Of a stretch of 64,000 nucleotides of DNA, positions 1 through 9,197 are shown piece by piece. The DNA is taken from positions 10,865,098 to 10,929,097 of the forward strand of contig NC_072451.1 in assembly GCF_027596085.1 (NCBI RefSeq). The letters are read 5' to 3'. A model generated the notes under the pieces. The model did not search any database. It was not told the DNA's origin and saw nothing but the letters and a program-made list of their open reading frames with translations. Position numbers and translations under genes: made by a program. Every line of letters begins with the position of its first letter. Positions within the stretch are counted from its first letter, which is position 1. This stretch comes from Anoplopoma fimbria (taxonomy: Eukaryota; Chordata; Actinopteri; Perciformes; Anoplopomatidae).

Positions 1-505
1 GGATTTGACTGGATCGAGATTTCCAAACCAGGTCCAGTGGACACAGGAGGCAGAGGCAGCCTTTCAGGACCTCCAACAGTCACTGAGTAAGAGCCCAGGC
101 TTGTACAGTCCTGACTTTCAAAAACAGTTCATCCTTCAAACTGATGTTTCGGAGAGGGGTCTTGGAGCTGTTCTCCTACAGGGACCTGCAGAGGGACGAC
201 ACCCAGTGGCCTTTATCCGCCGCAAGCTGTTCCCGGGGGAGGTCGGATACTCAACGGTGGAGAAGGAGGCACTAGCAATCAAGTGGGCCCTGGAGTCTTT
301 CAAATACTACCTCCTGGGTTCACCCTGGAGACGGACCACAAGGCTCTCCAGTGGCTTGAGAAAATGAAGGACACCAATGCACGGATCACCCGATGGTACC
401 TGGCATTGCAGCCATTCGGGTCATTATCCATCACATTCCAGGAAAGGACAACTGCGCAGCAGATTACCTCTCTCGCTGTCCCAGCGAGAACTTTGAAGGG
501 GGGAG
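1..505 (+). pseudogene. Ty3/Gypsy pol fragment, RNase H end (cut by window edge)
   Basis: This is the C-terminal part of a Gypsy-type polyprotein: the end of reverse transcriptase and the RNase H domain, which degrades the RNA strand during reverse transcription. Visible RNase H marks are TDVSERGLGAVLLQ (first acidic site, near 140-185), YSTVEKEALAIKW (near 250-285), LETDHKALQWL (near 330-360) and ADYLSR (near 463-480). The reading frame breaks twice, near 318 and near 415, so three frames are needed to follow the domain. No integrase follows: RNase H runs directly into a purine tract and a probable LTR, as in the minus-strand element at 29851-35262. That implies integrase lies upstream of RT (Gmr1-type order), but the upstream part is outside the window. 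Family level is sure; clade is inferred. Confidence 0.85.
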
Positions 506-973
506 TGTGTGGTGGCCTGGCCACATCACCATAATGAAAGTTACCTGGCTGCTGAGTTCTCCTTCCTGGTCTGACAAAAGATAGGGCTGAGGTGGAGCCT
601 GGTTTTATGCAGAGGCCTGAGCCAAGGACCATACCAACAGCTCTGACAGCATGGGGGGATCTGGGCGTTTTGTGTTACCTTTTAGTTCTTGTCTGTGTTT
701 TCCTGCCCTGTATGCTTTTGTTGGTTTGGTCAGCCAGTATATAGTTTTCCCTTAGCCTCATTCTGGGAGGTCTGTTCACGGAATTAACGTCTTGTGTTGT
801 TAGCCTTATTCTTCAATAGAGTTATGTTTTGTTGCCTTCCTTCATAGGGGCCCTATAACTCTGTTAATTAATTTCTTTGTAGATGATTGTCATTGAAAAA
901 ATGTTGGGAAAATAAACCCACTGTTGAATTCTGCCTCACTTAAAATTTCTTTAAAAGTCCCAGTACAGCCACA
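506..973 (+). mobile_element. Probable 3' LTR of the Gypsy fragment
   Basis: A purine-rich tract (about 493-505) directly precedes TGTGTGGTGGCCTGGCCAC, which resembles the start of the LTR at 29851-35262 (TGTGGTGGCCCAGCC on its own strand). A TATA-like tatatag lies near 736 and a polyadenylation signal AATAAA near 911. The end at GCCACA is chosen only because LTRs end in CA; no second LTR or duplication is in view to fix it. Confidence 0.5.
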
Positions 974-1519
974 CCTATTGGAAATTGGCTGCTGTTTCCA
1001 CACTCCAAATATTCAATATATCCAGGTTTTCCCACCCTAACAGGAGTTTTGGGGAATTGTAAGTCAAGAAGGGTCTGTACACATCCCTAAGGTCAAGTGA
1101 ACACCCAAATATATTATACTACATATGTGTACAGTCTTGAGATAGGCATACTTTAATGAGCTTATGAATATCAAAAGCAAAGCAAATAAAATCTAAATCT
1201 AAACATCTTAAGTCAAGTGTCTGTATGTGATTCACACATGTTCTGGGATATCCTTAGTTTTGGTCAAATGGATAAACACTGTAATGTCAATCAGGAAGTG
1301 GTTAACGAACAGGAATCCATATTCACTGGACTTATGAACTCCTCAGCCCAAGGTTCTGAGTGAGTATTTGAGATTGTTTGAATTTGGTAAATAAGATCCC
1401 TGTAAGCGCTTGGATTACAACAGTGGCTACTCTCACTGGGTTCCACATTAGTATTTTGAACAATACTTCATCTACCCAGCCATTATTATTTTAAACGCTT
1501 ATCTTGTTCATGGTCACTG
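974..1519. other. No gene recognised
   Basis: AT-rich sequence with only short open frames. I see no domain, repeat unit or RNA gene. Confidence 0.5.
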
Positions 1520-1712
1520 CTGACATTGGACGAAGGGTAAACCCGGGACAGGTCGCCAGACTATCACAGGGCTGACACATAGAGACAGACGACCATTCAC
1601 AGGCAATTAAGAGTCATCAATTAACCTAAGCAGCATGTCTTTGGATTGAGGGAGAACCCACGGTGCCATGGGATGAACATGCAAACTCCACAGAAAAAGG
1701 CCAGCCCAGCAA
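1520..1712 (-). mobile_element. SINE fragment (body and tail)
   Basis: Read on the minus strand this matches the body of the complete SINE at 49203-49565: the blocks for GGAGTTTGCATGTTC, TCCAAAGACATGC, the CTGTGATAGnCTGGCGACC block and the following GTCCnGGG block are all recognisable with substitutions. The tRNA-like head is absent, so it is an old 5'-truncated copy. Confidence 0.65.
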
Positions 1713-2539
1713 TACTTCGGTTGCGTAATACAGTTACATCATACATATCTTCAATATTCATACTGACAATTGGACTCAACACATAACACCCCCGCTAACG
1801 TCAGATTTGCACTCTCACAAAGCCTCTGTCTTTATCCGTACTATCTTGTTCACTGATTTCAAAGCGGCGGGCAGCCAGACTTTCTGTGCAGTTCTCCTTT
1901 GATATGTGTGAGTATTCCTGATCTATTTTTCACTGATGCATGTGATTCATTAAAAATTATACACTGAACCTGATGCCTCTGATAAAGTTTAATAGTCACA
2001 AAGAACATCCTTATTTGTGAACCATTTTACAAATCACTTAACACACGGAACAATCATAAATAAATAAATAAACAACAATAAATGAGCAAAACATCGGAAA
2101 CAAGACAGAGAACAGGGTCAGATAGTAAGGAAATTAATAGGATGTTATTGCTGTTCTCTACACAGCTGCTCTAAATCAGCCCCGTTAGTCTTTCTGCCAC
2201 CACACTTCTTCTCAGCCAATCAGCTGCCTGCCTGTTCAACTGCCTAATCAGCTGATTCCCCTCCCCTGAGCTTCTCTGGCCATCTCTCCACCTGCACTGT
2301 AACCCCTGTGTTAGATTAGTTTGTCCTGTGGGACCAGTTAGTCCTGGTTTTCAGCTCAACCTTTGCTGGATGCTTGGTTGCATGAATGTTATGGAAGTTC
2401 TGCTTCATGGTCCGGTGAAATTCTGTATTCATATGTGGAAATGTTAATATAAATTGAACCAGTGCCTGTTGTTTGGTTGTGTCAGTAAGTGTGGGGGAGG
2501 GTTGGGTACATCCTTCAGCTGGGGCAGGGAGTAGGATGG
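1713..2539. other. Non-coding; holds a dispersed repeat at 2159-2320
   Basis: No gene recognised. The stretch 2159-2320 (starting acacagctgctctaaatcag) is similar to 15411-15525 in direct orientation, sharing CTGCCTAATCAnCTnATTCCCCTC and CCTGAGCTTCTC blocks. It is a dispersed repeat of unknown class. Confidence 0.5.
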
Positions 2540-2719
2540 GTTCTATTTCATTCTTACTGACCGCCAGAGGCAGTGCTTAACACTGGATGTTATCCATCGC
2601 GCATGCGCAGGTCGAGTATTTAATATCAACAAAGTCACACGTGACCGGGGATGACGTCGGGCCGCCCGTCTATATAAGGCCACGTCACTCTCCAAGATGT
2701 CCCTTGTATCTTCTCGCAG
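2540..2719 (+). repeat. DIRS left inverted terminal repeat with promoter-like motifs
   Basis: Reverse-complementary to 8995-9197 over almost its whole length; only the outermost bases and a few near 2705-2712 differ. It contains a TATA box (tatataag, 2671-2678), a CRE-like TGACGTCG (2652-2659) and a CACGTG E-box (about 2638-2643), so it probably carries the element's promoter. Confidence 0.85.
2671..2678 (+). promoter_or_regulatory. TATA box in DIRS left repeat
   Basis: TATATAAG preceded by a GC-rich stretch with CRE-like and E-box motifs, upstream of the gag frame. The same motif occurs inverted near 9037-9045 in the right repeat, so transcription could also start there on the minus strand. 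Function is inferred from motif and position. Confidence 0.5.
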
Positions 2720-2888
2720 TAGCGAATACAGGTTTAGAGTAAGAGATAAGCTTGAATAAAAGCAATATAAGCCGGTGACTCTTTGCTGGTAGCCCTGCAA
2801 CCGCATGGTTGGAGCCACGAATTCGTCCTCCAAGGGCTGCGATTAGTCACGCTCGGCTTTGTTTTGAACGCCGCATACCGGTGTTTTC

Positions 2889-3873
2889 TTCAGCACCTTC
2901 AGCACTCACTGGATCGGCTGGCGGCCGAGTGTGAAGCGGCTGGGATGAGGATCAGCACCGCTAAATCTGAGGCCATGACTCTTAGCAGGAAACCGATGGA
3001 TTGCTTACTCCGGGTAGGAAATGAGTCCTTAGCCCAAGTGAAGGAGTTCAAGTACCTCGGGGTCTTGTTCGCGAGTGAGGGTACTATGGAGCGTGAGATT
3101 GGCCGGAGAATCGGAGCAGCGGGGGCGGTATTGCGTTCGCTTTACCGCACCGTTGTAACGAAAAGAGAGCTGAGCCGCAAGGCAAAGCTCTCGATCTACC
3201 GGTCGATCTTCGTTCCTATCCTCACCTATGGTCATGAGGGCTGGGTGATGACCGAAAGGACGAGATCGCGGGTACAAGCGGCCGAGATGAGTTTTCTCAG
3301 AAGGGTGGCTGGCGTCTCCCTTAGGGATAGGGTGAGAAGCTCAGCCATCCGTGAGGAACTCGGATTAGAGCCGCTGCTCCTTTACTTAGAAAGGAGTCAG
3401 CTGAGGTGGTTCGGGCATCTGGCAAGGATGCCCACTGGGCGCCTTCCTTGGGAGGTGTTTCAGGCACGTCCAGTGGGGAGGAGACCTCGGGGAAGACCCA
3501 GGACTAGGTGGAGAGATTATATCTCAACACTGGCCTGGGAACGCCTCGGGATCCCCCGTCAGAGTTGGTCAATGTGGCCCGGGAAAGGGAAGTCTGGNNN
3601 NNNNNNNNNNNNNNNNNNNNNNNNNNNNNNNNNNNNNNNNNNNNNNNNNNNNNNNNNNNNNNNNNNNNNNNNNNNNNNNNNNNNNNNNNNNNNNNNNGGA
3701 AGACCCAGGACTAGGTGGAGAGATTATATCTCAACACTGGCCTGGGAACGCCTCGGATCCCCCGTCAGAGTTGGTCAATGTGGCCCGGGAAAGGGAAGTC
3801 TGGGGCCCCTGCTTGAGCTGCTCCCCGCGACCCGACCCCGGATAAGCGGACGAAAATGAGATGATGAGATGAG
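2889..3873 (+). mobile_element. 5'-truncated LINE inserted in the DIRS leader
   Basis: This is the C-terminal end of a non-LTR retrotransposon ORF2, after the RT catalytic core. Visible blocks are FKYLGVLFASEGTMEREIG, LTYGHEGWVMTERTRSR, AAEMSFLRRVAGVSLRDRVR, LRWFGHLARMP and GRPRTRWRDYIS. The 3' end has a CCCCGCGACCCGACCCCGGATAAGCGG tail followed by a GATGA-type repeat. The insertion is flanked by the 14-base direct repeat ataccggtgttttc at 2875-2888 and 3874-3887, as target-primed reverse transcription makes. A 100-N gap splits it, with the same about 107 bases on both sides. It belongs to the same family as 22387-24590. I do not assign a clade. Confidence 0.9.
3491..3803. other. 100-N assembly gap with duplicated flanks
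   Basis: Bases 3598-3697 are N. The 107 bases before (3491-3597) reappear after the gap (3698-3803) with a single G missing. This is the signature of two contig ends that overlap but were not merged. The gap and one copy of the flank are probably not real. Confidence 0.9.
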
Positions 3874-3887
3874 ATACCGGTGTTTTC

Positions 3888-4392
3888 GCCGGTGAGCTCG
3901 GCTCACGCTAGACTAACACAGCGTCTTCATCAGCTGTAGCGAAGGCTACTAAGGTAAGTATTCTCTCTGTGTTAGCTTTAAAGTTAAGTAAGATAAGGGG
4001 ATTCTGTTTTCGGCACCCGCTTAAGCTTACGTTTTGTTTTGTTTGCCTCGCTGCATCGGAGATTGCCATTACCGGCGTCTGCTGCCTTTTGTGGCAACTT
4101 TCGTGTTAATTAAAGGCTCCCAGAGTGTTTTCGCTCGTTAGAGCGTGTACTCCCTTATTTGGAATTAAAGAGCAGAAGCTCCCCATTACGGTTGAGGCTA
4201 ATGGGTAAATAAGAAAAATTAATTCATTTTGAAAAAAACAAAAAAAAAAACAGAATTCTGTTTTAGTTTGAGTTTCTTACGTTGAGCAGTTTGCTGCACT
4301 TTTGTTAAATTATTACTGTTGGGTGCTTTCGCCCATTAGTAACTACTTTACTCTGGGAATATACTATTTTTTGATAGCTTATTTCCCCCAAC
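3888..4392 (+). other. DIRS leader after the LINE insertion
   Basis: No coding potential. It continues the DIRS 5' untranslated region. A consensus-like splice donor (AAG then GTAAGTATT) lies near 3951-3961, so the leader might be spliced; no matching acceptor is obvious. Confidence 0.45.
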
Positions 4393-5899
4393 ATGTTAGG
4401 CTCACATGGTTGCCGCACTTGCATGGCTCCACTGCTAGCCCTAGATGGACATGATGAATGCCCCGCATGCCTCGGTGTGGTCCACCTGAGAGAGGGCTGT
4501 CCGACAATCAGTGTATGAATTGCAGTTTCATGCCACATGGGCTGAAAGTGGCAAGACTAGCCGAGGTGGAAGGACCTCAGGTTGAAGGTGAGCTTCCCCG
4601 CCTGGAAGAGAACCAGTGGTACGAGTACGCTCCCCACCCAGGGCTGCCCCGCCCAGGAAGAAGGCTAGGAAGGCTGACGGTTATGCTGCCAAAGTGGACA
4701 AGCTAGTGTCAGAGTTCGCTGAGATTAAGAGTTTGCTCTATAACCTTCAGCCAGTCAGGTTGGCGTCAATCTCTCAGGCTGAGGCTCCAACTACACCAGA
4801 ATGGGACGGAGATGCTCTGTCTACGAGGGCTTCCTGTAGCCAGTTCTATGAAGACAGGCCGGGACAGGGCGAGGTAGAGGCTTCTACCCAGGCTTCTGAA
4901 GGCGGCTCCCAACATGTAGGGAGTGGGTCTAGGGCAGGCTCAGAAGCTTCCCCGGCCACGGTTAAGCCAGTGGTCCGAATGGCACTGGCACGCTTAGGGT
5001 TGGATGAGGCTCCAGCAGATATCGCTCCAGCTAGTGCATTCTTTAGGCGTGTCCCGCCACAAGATACTTTTTCTGTGCCTCCCTCCCAGCCATATATTGA
5101 GGAGCTTCACAGATGCTGGCCAGACCCCAGATCTCTATCTCATCACACCAGTGACAGCAGGGCCTTGGCTTCAATGCAGAATGCCAGCAAGCATGGACTT
5201 GACCGAATGCCAGCCGTAGAGCCGACCATTGCCTCCCTCATTGTGGCACCAGAAGAGGTGTTGAGGCCGAATGCTCGCTGTCCCAGGCCACAGTGTCGCA
5301 TCACTGATGACCTGTTAACAAAGTGCTACGACACAGCGGCACGTATGGGCCGTATCGGGAACTCCTTGTCCCATTTGATATTGGCCCTGTCTCAGTCCTT
5401 GCAATCATCCAGTACAGATGCTTCAGTGCAGAGTCTAAGTGACACGTCTTTGCAGGCATTTGCCTTCATGACCAGAGAGCTTGGTAGGCTGATGGCGTCG
5501 CTTACGCTGGCTCGCCGCCAGGTATGGCTGGCCCAGTCCCCATTATCAGAGCCATGCCGGAGGACCCTTCGCACTCTCCCCGTAGTTCCGGGAGAGCTGT
5601 TTGGCCCAGCAGCACAACAGGCCTTGGATCGTGGCATCCAGGCTAACCAGACACGGCAGCAGTTTGCTAGCCTTCGGGGAGCTGCATCCCAACCGAGGCA
5701 GCAGCCTCCACAAGGTTATGGCACCAATCGTCCTCTGCCGCTAGCACGTCCTAGTGGTTATTCCAGGACCTCACCAGCTCCTGAGCGACCCTATCAACCC
5801 CGTCGGGCTCCCACAAGGCCAGCACCACAGGCACAGAGGGGTCGGGGGTCGGGGTTTCCCCCCTCCAGGCCCCCAAGAGGGCGTGGGGGCAGGTACTGA
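4393..5899 (+). pseudogene. DIRS gag-like ORF (frameshifted)
   Basis: This is the nucleocapsid-type first protein of the DIRS element. From an ATG at 4393 a cysteine-rich start (C-x2-C, then CPACLG, then CMNC) looks like zinc-binding modules. The frame shifts near 4490 and again near 4620, after which a long open frame (4616-5899) continues to the stop. That part has a basic patch (PPRKKARK), a predicted helical segment (VDKLVSEFAEIKSLL), and a C-terminal tail rich in Pro, Arg, Gln and Gly (RGRGSGFPP, RGRGG), likely RNA-binding. The next frame (RT) overlaps its end. Assignment rests on position and typical DIRS composition; the shifts may be decay or assembly error. Confidence 0.75.
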
Positions 5900-7397
5900 C
5901 GGCTCATGGCCGGGCGTCGGGCGCTTCACCCAGCAGCACCTAATCTGCTGGGGAAGTTGCACTACAGACCCTTGGGTGGTGACCACGCTTTCCCAAGGGT
6001 ACAATCTCCAATTCCGACGCCGGCCCCCAGTTTTCAGGGGGATCAGACTGACTACAGTCAGCGATCTCCCAAGGCGACAGGCCCTCAGCCAGGAGGTATC
6101 CACCCTCCTGGAGAAGAAGGCCATCGAGATCGTAGATCCTCAGACACAGCAAGGTGGGTTTTACTCAGTGTATTTTTTAGTTCCAAAAAAAGAGGGTGGG
6201 TTTCGCCCTATACTGGACTTACGAGGGCTGAACAGTTTTCTGAAAGTATTGCCCTTTCACATGCTAAAGACAGCGGAAGTGCTCCAGGCCGTCGCACGGC
6301 AAAACTGGTTCACATCAATAGATCTAAAGGATGCATACTTTCATGTTCCGATAGCACCACATCACAGGCCATACCTGCGCTTTGCATTCGAAGGGCGGGC
6401 CTACCAGTACAGGGTCCTCCCATTCGGGTTATCCCTAGCCCCACGGATCTTCACAAGGTGCATGCGGGCAGCGCTCGCACCAATGCAAGCCACCGGAATA
6501 CAAATCCTCCCTTATCTGGACGATTGGCTTATTTGCGCTCCAACCCGGCAACAGGCAGAGCAGGACACCACAGCCCTCCTAGGCCATGTGGGAAGGTTGG
6601 GTCTTACAGTCAACTACGGCAAAAGTTGTCTAATACCCAGCCAACAGGTATTATTCCTTGGCATAACCCTGGACTCCGTCCAAATGCTTGCCTTCCCGTC
6701 TCCACGGCGGGTAGAGGCCATACTCCAGATCCTCCTGCATTTTCGGGAGGACAGGAGGGTAAGGTACAGCCTTTTTCTCAGGCTGTTGGGAATGTTGACG
6801 TCAGTAACGTCAATAGTGCCACTGGGCCTCCTTCACTTGCGGCCGTTCCAAGTTTGGACCAATGGCCTCCACTTAGATCCAAGGTTGCACGGATCCAGGA
6901 AGGTCAGGGTGTCCAGTCAATGCCTCCTGGCATTACAACCCTGGAGACGCAGGGCATATCTTGCCAAAGGTGTCGCACTAGGTTCGATCCCCTCACGCCG
7001 CGAAGTGGTGGTGACCGATGCTTCGCTCTCTGGCTGGGGGGCAGTGTGGCAGCACAGGGCAGTGAGAGGGCTCTGGAGTGCGCCGCACAGGACACAGCAC
7101 ATAAATGTGCTCGAGCTCCGTGCTATTTATTTAGCGCTCCACCAATTCCTGCCATATTTGAGGGGCAGACATGTTCTGGTACGATGCGACAACAAGTCAG
7201 CTGTCTACAATGTGAACCACCAAGGGGGCACAAGGTCGGCTCAGTCATTACAGGTTGCACAGCAACTTCTTGTATGGGCTCTCCCTTACTTTTCCAGCCT
7301 CAGGGCTATGTACCTTCCAGGGCCACAGAATACGGTGGCAGACTTTCTTTCACGCCAGAAACCTCCGTCGGGGAGTGGCGACTCCACCCAGAGGTAG
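5900..7397 (+). CDS. DIRS reverse transcriptase-RNase H
   Basis: This domain copies the element's RNA into DNA. RT blocks seen in order are VPKKEGGFRPILDLRGLN (near 6180-6235), SIDLKDAYFHVPI (near 6316-6354), YRVLPFGLSLAPRIFTR (near 6408-6458), the catalytic YLDD (near 6512-6523) and FLGITL. RNase H blocks are VVVTDASLSGWGAVW (near 7008), INVLELRAIYLAL, VRCDNKSAVYNVNHQGG and VADFLSRQ. The open frame extends upstream to 5754, overlapping gag in another frame; no clear own ATG is seen, so expression may use frameshifting or reinitiation. It stops at 7397 by a one-base shift in a GGGG run; the downstream methylase-like domain continues in a different frame. Very sure of family. Confidence 0.92.
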
Positions 7398-7783
7398 TAG
7401 AGGCAATTTGGAGCAAATACGGCACAGCAGAGGTAGACCTGTTTGCTTCAGAGTCCACAACACATTGCCCTCTCTGGTTCTCTCTGTCAGAGACGAGTCC
7501 GATGGGACAGGATGCCTTGGCACATCCATGGCCACGTCAACTCCTTTATGCCTTCCCGCCATTTCCACTGATAGGGTTAACTCTACACAGAGTTCAGAAG
7601 GGGAACCACAGACTCCTGCTGGTTGCCCCAAACTGGCCAGGGAGACCTTGGTTTCCAGTAATGTACAGGCTGCTAGACGGAGATCCATGGTGCCTGCCAA
7701 AGAGGCGGGACCTGCTCTCACAGCTGGGGGCCACATCTGGCACCCCAGACCAGAGTGCCTGCAGCTATGGGTTTGGCCCTTGA
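7370..7783 (+). pseudogene. DIRS methylase-like (DAM-type) domain
   Basis: After RNase H the open frame continues in another phase with EVVEAIWSKYGTAEVDLFAS, FPPFPLI, LLVAPNWPGRPWF and LLDGDPWCLP. These match the segment between RNase H and recombinase in DIRS elements that is described as a DAM-methylase-like domain of unknown role. In most DIRS it is fused to RT-RNase H. Here the one-base shift near 7370 separates them, and it overlaps the start of the recombinase frame. Confidence 0.7.
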
Positions 7784-8832
7784 GGGGCCTGATCCACTTA
7801 TAATGGAATGCGACCAGGAGGTAGTTCAAACCATTATGGACTCAAGAGCTCCCTCCACCAGGGCACTTTATGCTAACAGGTGGAAGATATTTGCAAAGTG
7901 GTGTGAGGTACAGAAAGAGGTACCGGAGTGTTCCTCAGTGCCAATGATACTGCGTTTTTTGCAGTCCTTACTGGAAAGGAAGCTATCTGCTTCCACTTTA
8001 AGAGTGTATGTGGCTGCCATTTCATCCAGGCACATCAAGGTTGATAGCCGGACGGTGGGGTCTCATTCTTTGGTGACCCGATTTCTTAAAGGAGCCCAGC
8101 GGAGGAACCCCCCACAGGCTGTCAAGGTTCCCTCATGGGACCTACCTCTGGTACTTGGAGCCCTCCGTCTCCCCCCGTTTGAGCCCTTGGACCAGGCGCC
8201 ACTGAAATGGCTGTCGGCGAAGGTGGCCTTTCTTCTGGCGATCGTGTCAGCCAAGCGTGTGAGCGAGCTTCATGCGTTGTCAGTGAGTGAAGAGTGTATA
8301 CGCTGGAACTCAGATGGCACAGGGGTGGCACTGTGGCCTAACCCATCTTTTTTTTCCAAAGAGGCTGTCTTCGGCCCACTATAATCAGGTCATAGAGCTA
8401 GCAGCTTATGGCCCCTCACACCCACCGGATGAGGAAGCTAGTTCAGCAGAACTACTCTGCCCGGTGAGAGCCTTGAGATGTTACATACAGGAAACTGCCG
8501 GTTTTCGTCAGTCTGATGGCCTGTTTGTCTGCTACGGGGGCCCGAGGAAGGGGCAAGCGCTGTCCAGACAGAGGCTTTCGAAGTGGGTGGTGGAGGTAAT
8601 TGAGGAGGCATACAAGTCAAGAGGACTGCCTTTGCCTCTTAAGATCAGAGGCCATTCCACCAGGAGTGTCTCCACCTCCTGGGCAGCACTACGAGGAGTG
8701 CCTCTAGGTGAGATTTGTGCCGCGGCCTCCTGGGCTTCAGCGTGCACCTTTGCCCGATTTTACAGGGTCAATGTAGCTGCTCACCACGCAGTGGCTGCAG
8801 CTGTTATTCAGGAACCCTCAGGCCCTTCCTAA
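7755..8832 (+). pseudogene. DIRS tyrosine recombinase (one frameshift)
   Basis: This enzyme would integrate the circular DNA copy by site-specific recombination. The N-terminal core-binding part is clear (STRALYANRWKIFAKWC, LSASTLRVYVAAIS). The catalytic Arg lies in SAKRVSELHALS (near 8250-8285), the H-x-x-R box in RGHSTRSVSTSWA (near 8647-8685) and the Tyr in ARFYRVN (near 8752-8772). The frame breaks near 8360 in a run of eight T: the first part reads from 7755, the second in the frame open from 8287 to 8832. Apart from this the domain is full length with all catalytic residues present, so the shift could be an error. Confidence 0.88.
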
Positions 8833-8873
8833 TAGGTGGGTACAGGATTCCTCGTGACTACGTTGGTAATAGT

Positions 8874-8974
8874 CATCCAGTGTTAAGCACTGCCTCTGGC
8901 GGTCAGTAAGAATGAAATAGAACGAGAGTTACGTATGTAACTACGGTTCTATGAATTCTGGATGACCGCCAGAG
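8874..8974 (+). repeat. DIRS internal complementary region (ICR)
   Basis: Bases 8874-8923 are the reverse complement of the left outer end (2540-2588) and 8924-8974 the reverse complement of the right outer end (9148-9197). They meet at aatagaac/gagagtt. Side by side they spell the joined ends of a circle, which is what the DIRS replication model needs. Confidence 0.9.
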
Positions 8975-8994
8975 TTCTCTGTCACTCGGAATCT

Positions 8995-9197
8995 TGCGAG
9001 AAGATTCTGAAGGGACATCTTGGAGAGTGACGTGGCCTTATATAGACGGGCGGCCCGACGTCATCCCCGGTCACGTGTGACTTTGTTGATATTAAATACT
9101 CGACCTGCGCATGCGCGATGGATAACATCCAGTGTTAAGCACTGCCTCTGGCGGTCATCCAGAATTCATAGAACCGTAGTTACATACGTAACTCTCG
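8995..9197 (-). repeat. DIRS right inverted terminal repeat
   Basis: Inverted copy of 2540-2719 plus an outer extension (gaattcatagaaccgtag and following) absent from the left end. It carries the TATA box in inverted orientation near 9037-9045. Confidence 0.88.

Larger units (their letters stand above)
2540..9197 (+). mobile_element. DIRS-type tyrosine-recombinase retrotransposon
   Basis: The order is left inverted repeat, gag, RT-RNase H, methylase-like domain, tyrosine recombinase, internal complementary region (ICR), right inverted repeat: the DIRS layout, with no LTRs, protease or DDE integrase. The left repeat (2540-2719) is the reverse complement of the right one (8995-9197). The right repeat is longer at its outer end by about 27 bases, a known trait of DIRS1. 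The ICR (8874-8974) joins the complements of both outer ends, as expected for a template used to close a circular intermediate. No target duplication is seen, which is normal for this order. A LINE (2889-3873) sits in the leader. Frames are broken by several single-base shifts, so this copy looks inactive as assembled. Confidence 0.92.

Noticed and set aside
2543..2833. Minus-strand open frame of 96 codons
   Set aside because: It lies across the DIRS left inverted repeat and recurs in the right repeat; it is a shadow of repeat structure.
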